From the NCBI GenBank assembly GCA_965243175.1, contig OZ251532.1, positions 4,030,001 through 4,094,000 of the forward strand: 64,000 bases of DNA, written 5' to 3'. The translations under genes were made by a program, and so were the position numbers. This DNA is from VXYL01 sp965243175 (GTDB taxonomy: Bacteria > Pseudomonadota > Gammaproteobacteria > Pseudomonadales > Azotimanducaceae). This document shows, one piece after another, positions 35,695-44,237 of the stretch. The notes beneath the pieces are model-generated. The model did not search any database. It saw nothing but the letters and a program-made list of their open reading frames with translations, and had not been told where the DNA came from. Position 1 is the first letter of the stretch; each line of letters opens with the position of its first letter.

Positions 35695-38076
35695 ATGGCC
35701 GAGGAACGCGCTGCCGAGAGCGCCGTTCGCGGCTTCATCCTGCAAGCGACCTACCGTGTGCAAGGCGCGGCGGCGGTCGTTCATCTGTACGGGGCGCTTG
35801 AGGAGGGCGGCTCGTTCCTCGTCCGCGATCATCGGCAGCGGCCGAGTTTCCACATCGCCCGCGACGATGCCGCGGCGGCTTGGCGGCTGGGGGCGACTCG
35901 GCAGTTCGAGACGGCGAACACCACCTTCGATGGGCGTCGATCGGTGCGGGTGGAGGTTGGGATTCCTAGCGATGCGCCGCCGTTGCGAGACCGTCTGGAA
36001 GCGCAGGACGTGCGGACCTTCGAGGCGGACGTGCGGTTCGCCACGCGGTACTTGATCGACCGCGACATTCGCGGCGGCTGCGCGATCAGCGGGGCTTGGA
36101 CGGCGGGCGAGCACATCTCGCGCATCTATGACGATCCGGTGCTGCAGCCCGCGCAAGTGCGGATGGCGCCGAGCGTGCTCTCCTTCGACATCGAGACCGA
36201 CATGGAGGCGAAGCGGCTGCTCGCCATCGCGCTCTATGGGCGGTTCGGTGCGGGCGAGGCGACGTACACGGTGGACGAAGTGCTGGTTGTGGACCGCGCC
36301 GGACGAGCGATGCCGGAACGGGCCATCGGGTTCGCGGACGAAAAGCAGGCGCTCACCGCCTTCGTCGCCCGGGTGCGGGAACTCGACCCGGACGTGCTGA
36401 CCGGCTGGAACGTGGTGGATTTCGATCTCAATGTGCTGGCGCGCATCGCCAAGCGGCTGCGGGTGCCGCTGCACCTTGGCCGCGACGAAGGCGGCGTGCG
36501 CGTTCGGCCAGCGCAGGGGTATTTCGGCAGCGGCCAGGCGTCGATTCCCGGCCGCGTGGTGCTCGACGGGATGGACTTGGTGCGCGGCGCCTACCAGCGC
36601 TTCGACGACTATTCGCTGGACGGCGTGGCCAGCGCGGTGCTCGGCGAGGGCAAGGTGGCGCTTGGCTCGACCGGTCCGGAGAGCAACCGCGCGCGGGCGA
36701 TTCTGGCGCGCTATCAGGACGACCTGCCCACCTTCGCCGCCTACGCCCGCACCGATGCGCGACTGGCGCTGGAGATCGTGGAGGAACTCGGCCTCGTCAC
36801 GCTGGCCACGGCGCGGAGCCAGCTTACCGGCATGACGCCGGATCGGGTGGCGGCGAGCATCGCGTCGTTCGACTTCCTCTATCTCTCGGCGTTGCGCAAG
36901 CGCCGCGTGGTCGCGCCGTCGGTGCGTTCCAGCGATGCCGACGTATCGCGCAGGCACCAGGCCGGGGGGCATGTTTTCGAGCCGGTGGTCGGGCTGCACG
37001 ACAACGTGTGGGTGTTCGACTTCAAGAGCCTCTATCCGAGCGTCATCCGCACCTTCAACATCGACCCCCTGGGCTACTTGGGGCGGGAGGCGGGTTCGCG
37101 CGGCGAGGACGTGGTGCGCCTCCGCGAAGACGCGGCGTTCAGCCGCGGCGAAGCGATTCTGCCGGCGATCCTCGACCGCCTCTTTCCGCAGCGGGAAGCG
37201 GCCAAGCGGGCTGGCGACGCCACCGCGTCCCAAGCCGTGAAGATTCTGATGAACTCCTTCTACGGCGTTCTCGGCACCCCCGCCTGCCGATTTCACAACG
37301 TCGCCATCGCCAACGCCATCACCGGCATGGGCCGCCGTCTGCTGCTGTGGGCGAAGGACTGGTTCGAGCAACGCGGCTGGCGCGTGCTGTACGGCGACAC
37401 GGACAGCGTGTTCGTTCTCTCCGGCATGGCCTTGGAAGCGGCGCGGGAAGGCGGGCCGCGGCTGGCGGGGGAGTTGAACGAGGCGGTCGCCACCTACATC
37501 GACCGCGAGTGGGGCGTGGCGAGCCGTTTGGAAATGGAGTTCGAGAAGCTCTACGCCAAGCTCTTCCTGCCATCGGTGCGCCACGGTGGCGGCGGCGCCC
37601 GCAAGCGCTACGCCGGCATGATCGACGGCGAGAGCGAAGTGGACTTCGTGGGCATGGAAGTGGTGCGCCGCGACTGGACCGACCTCGCCAAGGACGTGCA
37701 GCGCGAACTCTACGCCCGGCTCTTCGCCGACGAACCCGTCGCGGAGTATCTGGAAGGCGTCGCGAAGGCGTTGCGCAATGGGGATCTGGACGAAAAGCTG
37801 ATCTACCGCAAGGGGCTGCGGAAGCGGCCTACCGAATACACGGCGAACACGCCGCCCCACGTGGCTGCGGCGCGCAAGTCTTCGGAATCGGGCCGGGTGA
37901 TCGCGTACTTGATGACGACCGATGGGCCGGAACCCTTGGACGCGGTGCGCCATGAACCCGACCGCGAACACTACTTGGACAAGCAGGTGCGCCCGGTGGC
38001 CGCACCGGTGCTGGCGGCGTTGGGGCTGGAGTTCGACCGCGTGGTCGGGGACGACAAGCAGATGGCGTTGTTTTGA
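35695..38076 (+). CDS. polB: DNA polymerase II (family B)
   Basis: 793 residues from ATG 35695 (GAAGGA upstream). The 3'-5' exonuclease has VLSFDIETD (Exo I) and VLTGWNVVDFDLNVLA (Exo II). Polymerase motifs are VFDFKSLYPSVIRTFNIDP (A), KILMNSFYGVLG (B) and LYGDTDSVFVL (C). All catalytic Asp are present. The length equals that of E. coli Pol II (783), which is damage-inducible and used in repair and restart. I see no clear LexA box upstream. Its exit is followed by 334 bases without a clear gene. Confidence 0.97.
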   Translation: MAEERAAESAVRGFILQATYRVQGAAAVVHLYGALEEGGSFLVRDHRQRPSFHIARDDAAAAWRLGATRQFETANTTFDGRRSVRVEVGIPSDAPPLRDRLEAQDVRTFEADVRFATRYLIDRDIRGGCAISGAWTAGEHISRIYDDPVLQPAQVRMAPSVLSFDIETDMEAKRLLAIALYGRFGAGEATYTVDEVLVVDRAGRAMPERAIGFADEKQALTAFVARVRELDPDVLTGWNVVDFDLNVLARIAKRLRVPLHLGRDEGGVRVRPAQGYFGSGQASIPGRVVLDGMDLVRGAYQRFDDYSLDGVASAVLGEGKVALGSTGPESNRARAILARYQDDLPTFAAYARTDARLALEIVEELGLVTLATARSQLTGMTPDRVAASIASFDFLYLSALRKRRVVAPSVRSSDADVSRRHQAGGHVFEPVVGLHDNVWVFDFKSLYPSVIRTFNIDPLGYLGREAGSRGEDVVRLREDAAFSRGEAILPAILDRLFPQREAAKRAGDATASQAVKILMNSFYGVLGTPACRFHNVAIANAITGMGRRLLLWAKDWFEQRGWRVLYGDTDSVFVLSGMALEAAREGGPRLAGELNEAVATYIDREWGVASRLEMEFEKLYAKLFLPSVRHGGGGARKRYAGMIDGESEVDFVGMEVVRRDWTDLAKDVQRELYARLFADEPVAEYLEGVAKALRNGDLDEKLIYRKGLRKRPTEYTANTPPHVAAARKSSESGRVIAYLMTTDGPEPLDAVRHEPDREHYLDKQVRPVAAPVLAALGLEFDRVVGDDKQMALF

Positions 38077-38410
38077 GCTCGCGCTGATTCTTCCGTCGCA
38101 ACAATGCGTCGGCTGCTACGAGGCCGCGCTGGTCGTCCTCGCTCGAAACTCTATCGACCTCTTGAATCTTCGAGCGACCGTTTACCGTACAGAGGCTGCT
38201 TTCGTCGTCCTCGCCAGGGCGGTCGTCTCGGCAGTTGCCGCCGCCGACCGATCCAAGCCCATCACCACCACGAAAAGCGATCCCTTCATGTCCGAGAGAG
38301 CGTTCAACATCGCCGTGGCCAAGATCAAGCGCTGAACTGCTCTTGCCGCTAGGCGTGGTCGCAAGCCGTGCCGTGGTATACGCTCGCCACGTTGCGCAGG
38401 AGACATTGCG
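38077..38410. other. Gap between polB and the phosphotriesterase-like gene
   Basis: 334 bases with no recognisable gene. Two imperfect direct repeats (GTCGTCCTCGCTCG around 38132 and GTCGTCCTCGCCAGG around 38204) are visible. A minus-strand reading contains ALSDMKGSLFVVVMGLDRS, but it matches nothing I know. The segment resembles a decayed gene or insertion remnant. No tRNA or strong terminator is seen. Confidence 0.4.
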
Positions 38411-39358
38411 ATGATCAACTCCGTCACCGGCCCCATCGCCGCCGAGCAGCTTGGCTTCACGCTGATGCACGAGCATGTGATGGTGAGCGCGAGCGGCATG
38501 TACCGCAGCTATCCCGACCTGCTCGGCCCGAACCGCGAGGAACGCGCCATCGCCCGCCTCAAGGAGGCCAAGGCCGCTGGCATCGACACCTTCGTGGACG
38601 CCACCACCTTCGATCTGGGGCGCGACCCGGAACTGCTGCGCACGGTCTCCGAAGCCTCCGGCGTACACATCGTCAACGTCACCGGCTGGTGGCTGGACGT
38701 GCCGCGCTTCATCCGCAACGTGTCGCCGAACCAGATGGCGCGGGAGTTCGTGCGCGACATCGAAGAGGGGTTTCGCGGCACGGATATCAAGGCCGGCGTG
38801 TTGAAGTGCGCCGCCGACTTCGAGGGCGTGACGCCCGAACTGGAGATCATGAACCGCGCCGTGGCCCGAGCGCACAACGAAACCGGCGTTCCGATCATGG
38901 TTCATTCCTACCCGACCGGCCAGGTGGCGCGGCGGCAGATCGCCATCTTCAAGGAGGAAGGCGTCGATCTGGAACGGGTGAAGATCGACCACTCCAACGA
39001 CACCACCGACACCGAATACCTCAAGTGGATTCTCGACCAAGGCTGCTTCCTCGGCCTTGACCGCTACCCCGGCCACCTGGTGAGCCCGCACATGCGCACC
39101 GCCACCATGAAGGCGCTCATCGACGACGGCTACGCGGAACGCCTCTGCCCCGCCCACGACTGCATCTGCCTGCACATCCTGAACGAACGCGCCGACGGCA
39201 CTCTGCCGGAGGAACACGCCTTGGCCCTGCGGAACCCGGACGGCTATCTGTACATGCACAGGCATGTGATTCCGGAGCTCAAGTCGATGGGCGTGGGCGA
39301 CGATGTGATCGAAACGCTGTTCGTGGACAACCCGCAGCGGTTCTTTACTGGCGCTTAG
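38411..39358 (+). CDS. Phosphotriesterase-related amidohydrolase
   Basis: 315 residues. Metal-binding motifs of the PTE family are visible: TLMHEHVMV (His-x-His), the lysine region KAGVLKCAADFEG (candidate carboxylated Lys), VPIMVHSYPTGQ, DHSNDTTDTEYLKWILDQG and late PAHDCICLH (Asp). Family members hydrolyse phosphotriesters, lactones or similar; in most genomes the native role is lactonase-like. The length fits. It is followed at 28 bases by the AAA/TOPRIM-like pair on the same strand, though a functional link is unlikely. Confidence 0.88.
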   Translation: MINSVTGPIAAEQLGFTLMHEHVMVSASGMYRSYPDLLGPNREERAIARLKEAKAAGIDTFVDATTFDLGRDPELLRTVSEASGVHIVNVTGWWLDVPRFIRNVSPNQMAREFVRDIEEGFRGTDIKAGVLKCAADFEGVTPELEIMNRAVARAHNETGVPIMVHSYPTGQVARRQIAIFKEEGVDLERVKIDHSNDTTDTEYLKWILDQGCFLGLDRYPGHLVSPHMRTATMKALIDDGYAERLCPAHDCICLHILNERADGTLPEEHALALRNPDGYLYMHRHVIPELKSMGVGDDVIETLFVDNPQRFFTGA

Positions 39359-39386
39359 GCCGGCTACGTTCGTCGGAGCGCATCGA

Positions 39387-40571
39387 ATGCTCGAAAGGCT
39401 GTCCGTCAGAACCTTCAAGTCCTTGGAGGACGTCACCGTCGAACTTGGAGTGGTCAACGTCTTCATCGGCGCCAACGGAAGCGGGAAGACCAACTTGCTG
39501 GAAGCGCTGGGCGTTCTCGCGGCAGCGGCAGACGGCAAGGTGGATGACCAAGCGCTGCTCGCCCGCGGCGTCCGTCCGGGTCTGCCAGCGCTGTACAAGT
39601 CGGCCTTTCCGGCTAGACCCGGGGAGAGAGTCCATCCGCACCTGTTCTTCGGCGCCCGCAGCACCTCACAAGCAAAGTACGAGATCTCGTTACACAACCC
39701 CTTGAGGGATCCGAAACCTGCTTGGCGGTTCAAGACGGAGAGGTGGGAGGACACTGGCAACCACATCGTTGGACGTTCGCCTGCTCAGCGAGTCAAGGCC
39801 AATCCTGAACTAGGACTCGCTGCGCTCAAGGCAGTGGAAGCCCCTGAAGGAGCCGCGCTTGATCTGTTGAGACTGCTTCAAGGCTACGTCGTGTTTTCGC
39901 CGGCAACCGCCGTCTTGCGCGGCGTCGCACCGGAGACGCAGCCAAGGCGGCCTGTGGGTTTGTCCGGTGGGAACCTGCCGTGGGCTATTCGGGATCTTCT
40001 CGAACAGAAAGGCAGCGAGCAGATCTGCGAGGGTGTGGGCGATCTCCTTGATTGGGCCGACGACTTTGGTTGGTCCACCGCCGACCAGCTGCGGCTCTCG
40101 CCAACCGCGGCCGCTACGAAGGACGTAATCCGGTTTCGTGATCGATTCATGCGCAAAGGCCGAAACGTGCTGTCAGGCTACGACGCTTCGGAAGGCGCCT
40201 TGTACGCTCTGTTTCTCGCGGTGGTTGCCGGACACGAAGCAGGCCCCGCCCTGTGCGCCGTGGACAACGCGGATCATGGGCTGAATCCCCGGCTGGCGCG
40301 CTCGCTGATGAGATGCCTGTGTCGGTGGTATCTGGAATCGAGTCGGCCTCGGCAAATCCTGCTGACCACGCACAATCCACTGGTTCTGGATGGCCTGCCG
40401 CTGCAAGACGAGCGTGTGCGGCTGTTCACCGTCTCTAGGACCAGATCGGGACGCACGGCGGTCCGTCGCGTCGTCATCGACGACCGTTTGAGGAAGGCCG
40501 CGGAAGAGGGGTGGTCCTTGTCCAGACTGTGGGTGATGGGGCACCTAGGAGGAGGCGTTCCCAATGTCTGA
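39387..40571 (+). CDS. AAA_15/AAA_21-type SMC-like ATPase, putative defence ATPase
   Basis: 394 residues starting MLERLSVRTFKSLEDVTVELG. Walker A is GANGSGKTNLLEAL (from residue 29). A signature-like SEGALYALFLAVV comes before ALCAVDNADHGLNP (Walker B-like, with Asn-Ala-Asp in place of the usual acidic pair), and the switch is LTTHNPLVLDG. This is the RecF/OLD-like ATPase architecture without its own TOPRIM domain. The next gene overlaps it by eight bases and supplies a TOPRIM-like protein. Such split ATPase-TOPRIM pairs are common anti-phage modules (OLD, Gabija and PARIS are the known comparisons); assignment to any of these is not claimed. Confidence 0.8.
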   Translation: MLERLSVRTFKSLEDVTVELGVVNVFIGANGSGKTNLLEALGVLAAAADGKVDDQALLARGVRPGLPALYKSAFPARPGERVHPHLFFGARSTSQAKYEISLHNPLRDPKPAWRFKTERWEDTGNHIVGRSPAQRVKANPELGLAALKAVEAPEGAALDLLRLLQGYVVFSPATAVLRGVAPETQPRRPVGLSGGNLPWAIRDLLEQKGSEQICEGVGDLLDWADDFGWSTADQLRLSPTAAATKDVIRFRDRFMRKGRNVLSGYDASEGALYALFLAVVAGHEAGPALCAVDNADHGLNPRLARSLMRCLCRWYLESSRPRQILLTTHNPLVLDGLPLQDERVRLFTVSRTRSGRTAVRRVVIDDRLRKAAEEGWSLSRLWVMGHLGGGVPNV

Positions 40572-41262
40572 GCGCTTGCACATCGGGGCCGTTGTCGAAG
40601 GACCAACCGACGCGATCGTGCTTGAGGCGATCCTGACAGCGTTGTTGCCAAGCATGGACTTCCAGCTTCAGACATTGCAGCCGGACGAGTCGGATGCGTT
40701 CGGTGGCACGGGATGGGCGGGAGTCTATCGTTGGAGCCGCAAATCTGCCCGCGAAGGCGGCGGCTCGGTGTCCGGCTCTTCCGCCCTGTCGAGTCACGAT
40801 TTGTTGATCGTGCATGTAGATGCCGACGTGGCTGGCAAGACCTACACCAGTGGCAACATTCGAGATGCACCATGCGAAGACCTGCCTTGTGAAGAGCCCT
40901 GCCCGCCGCCCGAGAACACGACCAACGCCTTGCGAGCGGTGGTTCTCAACTGGCTTGGCGAGCAAGAGTGTCCGCCTCGGACTGTCCTATGCACGCCTTC
41001 GAAGAGCATTGAAGCCTGGGTGCTGGCCGCGATCTGCCCGGAAAATAGACTGGTTCGACAGGACGACTGGGAGTGCCACCTCAACCCGGAAGGCCAACTC
41101 GCGACCTTGCCCAAAGGCCAACGGTTCAAGAAGCGCCCGAAGGACTATCGACGCAAGGAAGGGGAGCTGGAGAAGGCATGGCCCTGCGTCTCCGCAAGGC
41201 TGACGGAGGCCAAGCGCTTCGAAACGGAGTTTCTTGCAACCCTCGAGAGCCTTCCCAGCTGA
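40564..41262 (+). CDS. TOPRIM-like (DUF4276/DUF4435-type) partner of the ATPase
   Basis: 232 residues overlapping the ATPase gene by eight bases. The N-terminus HIGAVVEGPTDAIVLEAIL has the conserved Glu of TOPRIM nucleases, and HDLLIVHVDADVAGK supplies the Asp-x-Asp. A Cys-rich stretch follows (CEDLPCEEPC, then ECPPRTVLCTPSKSIEAWVLAAICP); SIEAW is typical of DUF4276-like proteins. The basic segment KGQRFKKRPKDYRRKEG lies near the end. It probably acts as a metal-dependent nuclease or effector controlled by the ATPase. The family identity is from motifs only. Confidence 0.65.
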   Translation: MSERLHIGAVVEGPTDAIVLEAILTALLPSMDFQLQTLQPDESDAFGGTGWAGVYRWSRKSAREGGGSVSGSSALSSHDLLIVHVDADVAGKTYTSGNIRDAPCEDLPCEEPCPPPENTTNALRAVVLNWLGEQECPPRTVLCTPSKSIEAWVLAAICPENRLVRQDDWECHLNPEGQLATLPKGQRFKKRPKDYRRKEGELEKAWPCVSARLTEAKRFETEFLATLESLPS

Positions 41263-41265
41263 CGC

Positions 41266-41988
41266 TCAGCCCGGCGTGAGCTCCTTCAGGAAGTCCACGA
41301 CGGTCTCCACCGTTCCATGCGCCGCGGCGTCCTTCCACTGTTCCACCAAGCGGGCGTTGGGTGCCAGTTCGGCGATTTCGCGGGAGATGGGTTGGGGGTG
41401 GTAGGGGTCGTCGCCCATCAGCACCAGGAGGGGCGTTTGGCAGGCGGCCACGAACTCCCGCGAGGTGTTGTAGAGGAACGGCTGGTCGAACATGTTGGCG
41501 CGGAAGCTGGTCCACGCGGCTTCGGAAACGTTCGGCTGGCGGGCCTTCACGTCGTCCGCCCATTGGTCGAACATCGCGAAGAACAGCTCGCGGTTGTTGC
41601 CGTCGTTGCCGATGGACTGCTGCAACACTGCCGCGCAAACGCGGTCCGTGGCTTGTTGGATGATGCCGAAGCAGTAGGGGCCGCCGATGCAGCCGCCCAT
41701 CAGATGCGTCTTCTCGATTCCCAGGTGGTCGAGCAGCGCGAGGTGGTCCGCGGTGTAGACGTGCCAGCCGTCGTCCGCGCTCACCGGCGCGCGGGAGTCG
41801 CCCGCGTTGCGCTGGTCCATGGCGATCACTTGGAAGTGCGGCGACAGGGTTTCGATGGGATCCCACTCCGCGCTGCGCCAGAAGGAAGCCGCCGAACGCA
41901 TCCCGCCAGGCGCGAACAGCAAGATCGGAAACCCCTCGCCATGCACCTCGTAGTGCAGTTCGACGTCGCCGCGCACGAAACTCGCCAT
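41266..41988 (-). CDS. Alpha/beta hydrolase with Cys nucleophile elbow
   Basis: 240 residues from ATG 41988. The fold is clear: LLFAPGGMRSAASFWRS, then VIAMDQRNAGDSRAP, and the nucleophile elbow HLMGGCIGGPYC. The elbow residue is Cys (Gly-x-Cys-x-Gly) and not Ser. PLLVLMGDDPYHPQPISREI gives the acid region, and His may be AAAHGTVET. A Cys nucleophile is known in dienelactone hydrolases. The substrate is unknown. It converges on the TOPRIM-like gene with only three bases between stops. Confidence 0.83.
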   Translation of the reverse strand: MASFVRGDVELHYEVHGEGFPILLFAPGGMRSAASFWRSAEWDPIETLSPHFQVIAMDQRNAGDSRAPVSADDGWHVYTADHLALLDHLGIEKTHLMGGCIGGPYCFGIIQQATDRVCAAVLQQSIGNDGNNRELFFAMFDQWADDVKARQPNVSEAAWTSFRANMFDQPFLYNTSREFVAACQTPLLVLMGDDPYHPQPISREIAELAPNARLVEQWKDAAAHGTVETVVDFLKELTPG

Positions 41989-42129
41989 TGCCTATCCCCT
42001 GCCTTCGTGAAGTGGAGTTGCGACGATTCTAGCCGAACGGCGCGTTGGGCGGGAAGCGCCGTGAGCGCTGTAGTCCTCGGTCAGCGACAGGTGTTCTGGC
42101 AGTTCTTTACGCATGGTGAGCGTTCCCGA

Positions 42130-43161
42130 TCACTCCCTCACCGGCGGCAGATATTCGTTGTCGACCGTGCGTCCGCCGCAAGCGTGGGGACGGGTCAGCC
42201 TTCCTTCTAGGGCGTCCTCGGCAATCTGCACAGCGCTGGTGATCGTGCTCACCGCGAGAGAGCCGAGGTGATCGGTGAATCGTCTGAGGTCACCACGGTC
42301 AGCGTCTTCCAGAACGCGGATGTAGTCCGGGCGGCCTTGGGTGCTCACCACCGGCGGCGGCAAATTCTGCTTTACGTAGACATAGGCCATCAGCAAGCGC
42401 GACACGCGCCCGTTGCCGTCCTGGAACGGGTGGATACGCACAAAGCGATGGTGCAGCCAGCCCGCTTCCACTTCTGGCGGGTAGTTTCGTTCGCGGATGT
42501 CGGCGTACATCTCGAAGAGCCGGTCGATTTCGGACTGCACGTGTTCGGGCGGGCAGTACTCGTGCATCACGCCGTCGGGGCGGCGCGGGTTGTTGGGCCG
42601 GCCCTTCCACATGCCCTTGTTCTCGAACGGCACCTGCACCCGTTCGCCGCCCGTCGTCAAGCCGGCCACCGTTTCCTGATGCCGGGTGAGCAGCTGGTGC
42701 CACTCCCGCAAGTTGTGAGCACTCAGCGGGCGTTCGAAGGCCATGTCGCGCATCATGTCGAACGCGGCGTTCTGGTCGGCCAGCAGCCCCTTGATGGTGC
42801 GATCTTCGACGTTCTCGATGGTGTGCGACGCCACGACCCCGGCAAGGCCCTCGGCTATCAGTTGTTCGGTGACGCCGCGCTTGAGCGTGTAGAGTCCTTC
42901 GATCTGGCCGGTCTCGATAGCGAAGGCCCGCTGGCGTTCGGCCAGCCAGTCGTTGACGTACTTGTCCTTCTCGGGGTCTTTCCTGATCTCCCAGCGCAAG
43001 CGCAGCCAACGGTCGGCTTGCTCCTTGTAGCCGGGATAGCGCCACTCATGAGCACCATCCGGCATGGGCGCAATGGGCTTCCACACTTCCGGCCGGGGGT
43101 CCAAGATGAAAGAGTGATCGGTCAGCACCAAGTGGTCCTCTAGCTCTAGTTCTTTGCCCAT
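42130..43161 (-). CDS. Fic-family AMP-transferase, tandem copy 2
   Basis: 343 residues from ATG 43161 (MGKELELEDHLVLTDHSF). The Fic core is HPFQDGNGRVSRLL. The inhibitory helix TGQIEG near residue 81 matches [S/T]xxxE[G/N], so self-inhibition is expected (class II, N-terminal). The region before the core, RPDGVMHEYCPPEHVQSEIDRL, is typical of Fic proteins with a flap. It probably transfers AMP from ATP to a target hydroxyl; the target is unknown. It overlaps the end of copy 1 by 16 bases and is about 80% identical to it by eye. Confidence 0.92.
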   Translation of the reverse strand: MGKELELEDHLVLTDHSFILDPRPEVWKPIAPMPDGAHEWRYPGYKEQADRWLRLRWEIRKDPEKDKYVNDWLAERQRAFAIETGQIEGLYTLKRGVTEQLIAEGLAGVVASHTIENVEDRTIKGLLADQNAAFDMMRDMAFERPLSAHNLREWHQLLTRHQETVAGLTTGGERVQVPFENKGMWKGRPNNPRRPDGVMHEYCPPEHVQSEIDRLFEMYADIRERNYPPEVEAGWLHHRFVRIHPFQDGNGRVSRLLMAYVYVKQNLPPPVVSTQGRPDYIRVLEDADRGDLRRFTDHLGSLAVSTITSAVQIAEDALEGRLTRPHACGGRTVDNEYLPPVRE

Positions 43162-44171
43162 GATGAAACCCTGTCTTTCTCCCTCACTGGCGGGAGATAC
43201 ACGTTGTCGACCGTTCGCCCGCCACAGGCGTGGGGGCGGGTCAGCCTTCCTTCCAGAGCGTCCTCGGCAATCTGCACCGCAGGGGTGATCGTGCCCACCG
43301 CAAGGGCGCCGAGGTGATCGGTGAATCGTCTCAGGTTGCCGCGGTTGGCGTCTTCCAGAGCAAGGATGTAGTCCTCGCGACCCTGGGCGCTCACCACCGG
43401 CGGGGGCAAGTTCTGCTTCACGTAGACGTAGGCCATCAGCAGCCGCGACACGCGCCCGTTGCCGTCCTGGAAAGGATGGATGCTCACGAAGCGGTGGTGC
43501 AGCCAGCCGGCTTCCACCTCCGGCGGGTAGTTCTGTTCGCGGATGTCCGCGTACATCTCGAAGAGCCGGTCGATTTCGGACTGCACGTGCTCGGGCGGGC
43601 AGTACTCGTGCATCACGCCGTCCGGTCGGCGCGGGTTGTTGGGCTGGATCTTCCACACGCCCTTGTTCTTGAACGGCACCTGCACGTGCTTGCCGTCCAT
43701 CGTCAGGCCGACCACCGTTTCCTGATGCCGAGTGATCAGCTGATGCCACTCGCGCAGGTCGTGGGCGGTGAGCGGGCGGCCGCTGAAGGCGGTGTCGAAC
43801 ATCATGTCGAACGCGGCGTTCTGGTCGGCGAGCAAGCCTTTGATGGTGCGATCCTCGACGTTCTCGAGGGTGTGCGACGCCACGACGCCGGCCAGTCCCT
43901 CCACCATCAACTGTTCGGTGACGCCGAACTTGAGGGTGTAGAGCCCTTCGATCTGGCCGGTTTCGATGGAGAAGGCCCGCTGGCGCTCGGCCAGCCAGTT
44001 GCTGACGTACGTGTCCTTCTCAGGGTCCTTCTTGATCTCCCGCAGCAAGCTCAGCCAACGGTCGGCCCGCTCCTTGTAGCCAAGGAAATGCCACTCGCGG
44101 GCACCCGCCGGCATGGGCGCAATCGGCTTCCATACCTCCGGGTGGGGATCCAAGTCGAAACTGTGCTTCAT
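43146..44171 (-). CDS. Fic-family AMP-transferase, tandem copy 1
   Basis: 341 residues from ATG 44171 (MKHSFDLDPHPEVWKPIAPM). Same architecture as the downstream copy: inhibitory TGQIEG, flap region VQVPFKNKGVW, Fic core HPFQDGNGRVSRLL. It differs mostly in the N-terminus and at scattered positions, and has an extra C-terminal tail (KDRVSSWAKN) that overlaps the start of copy 2. The pair arose by tandem duplication and is probably translated as one operon. Both active sites are intact. Confidence 0.92.
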   Translation of the reverse strand: MKHSFDLDPHPEVWKPIAPMPAGAREWHFLGYKERADRWLSLLREIKKDPEKDTYVSNWLAERQRAFSIETGQIEGLYTLKFGVTEQLMVEGLAGVVASHTLENVEDRTIKGLLADQNAAFDMMFDTAFSGRPLTAHDLREWHQLITRHQETVVGLTMDGKHVQVPFKNKGVWKIQPNNPRRPDGVMHEYCPPEHVQSEIDRLFEMYADIREQNYPPEVEAGWLHHRFVSIHPFQDGNGRVSRLLMAYVYVKQNLPPPVVSAQGREDYILALEDANRGNLRRFTDHLGALAVGTITPAVQIAEDALEGRLTRPHACGGRTVDNVYLPPVREKDRVSSWAKN

Positions 44172-44237
44172 GGCCGAACACGCACGGAGCAGATGCCGAC
44201 CATCATACAGCAGGGTTCGGCAACGGCGACTTGGGCG

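Noticed and set aside
38086..38335. Possible small gene ending MSERAFNIAVAKIKR on the plus strand
   Set aside because: No ribosome binding site or family similarity; the upstream part runs out of the end of polB in another frame and contains repeats typical of remnant DNA.
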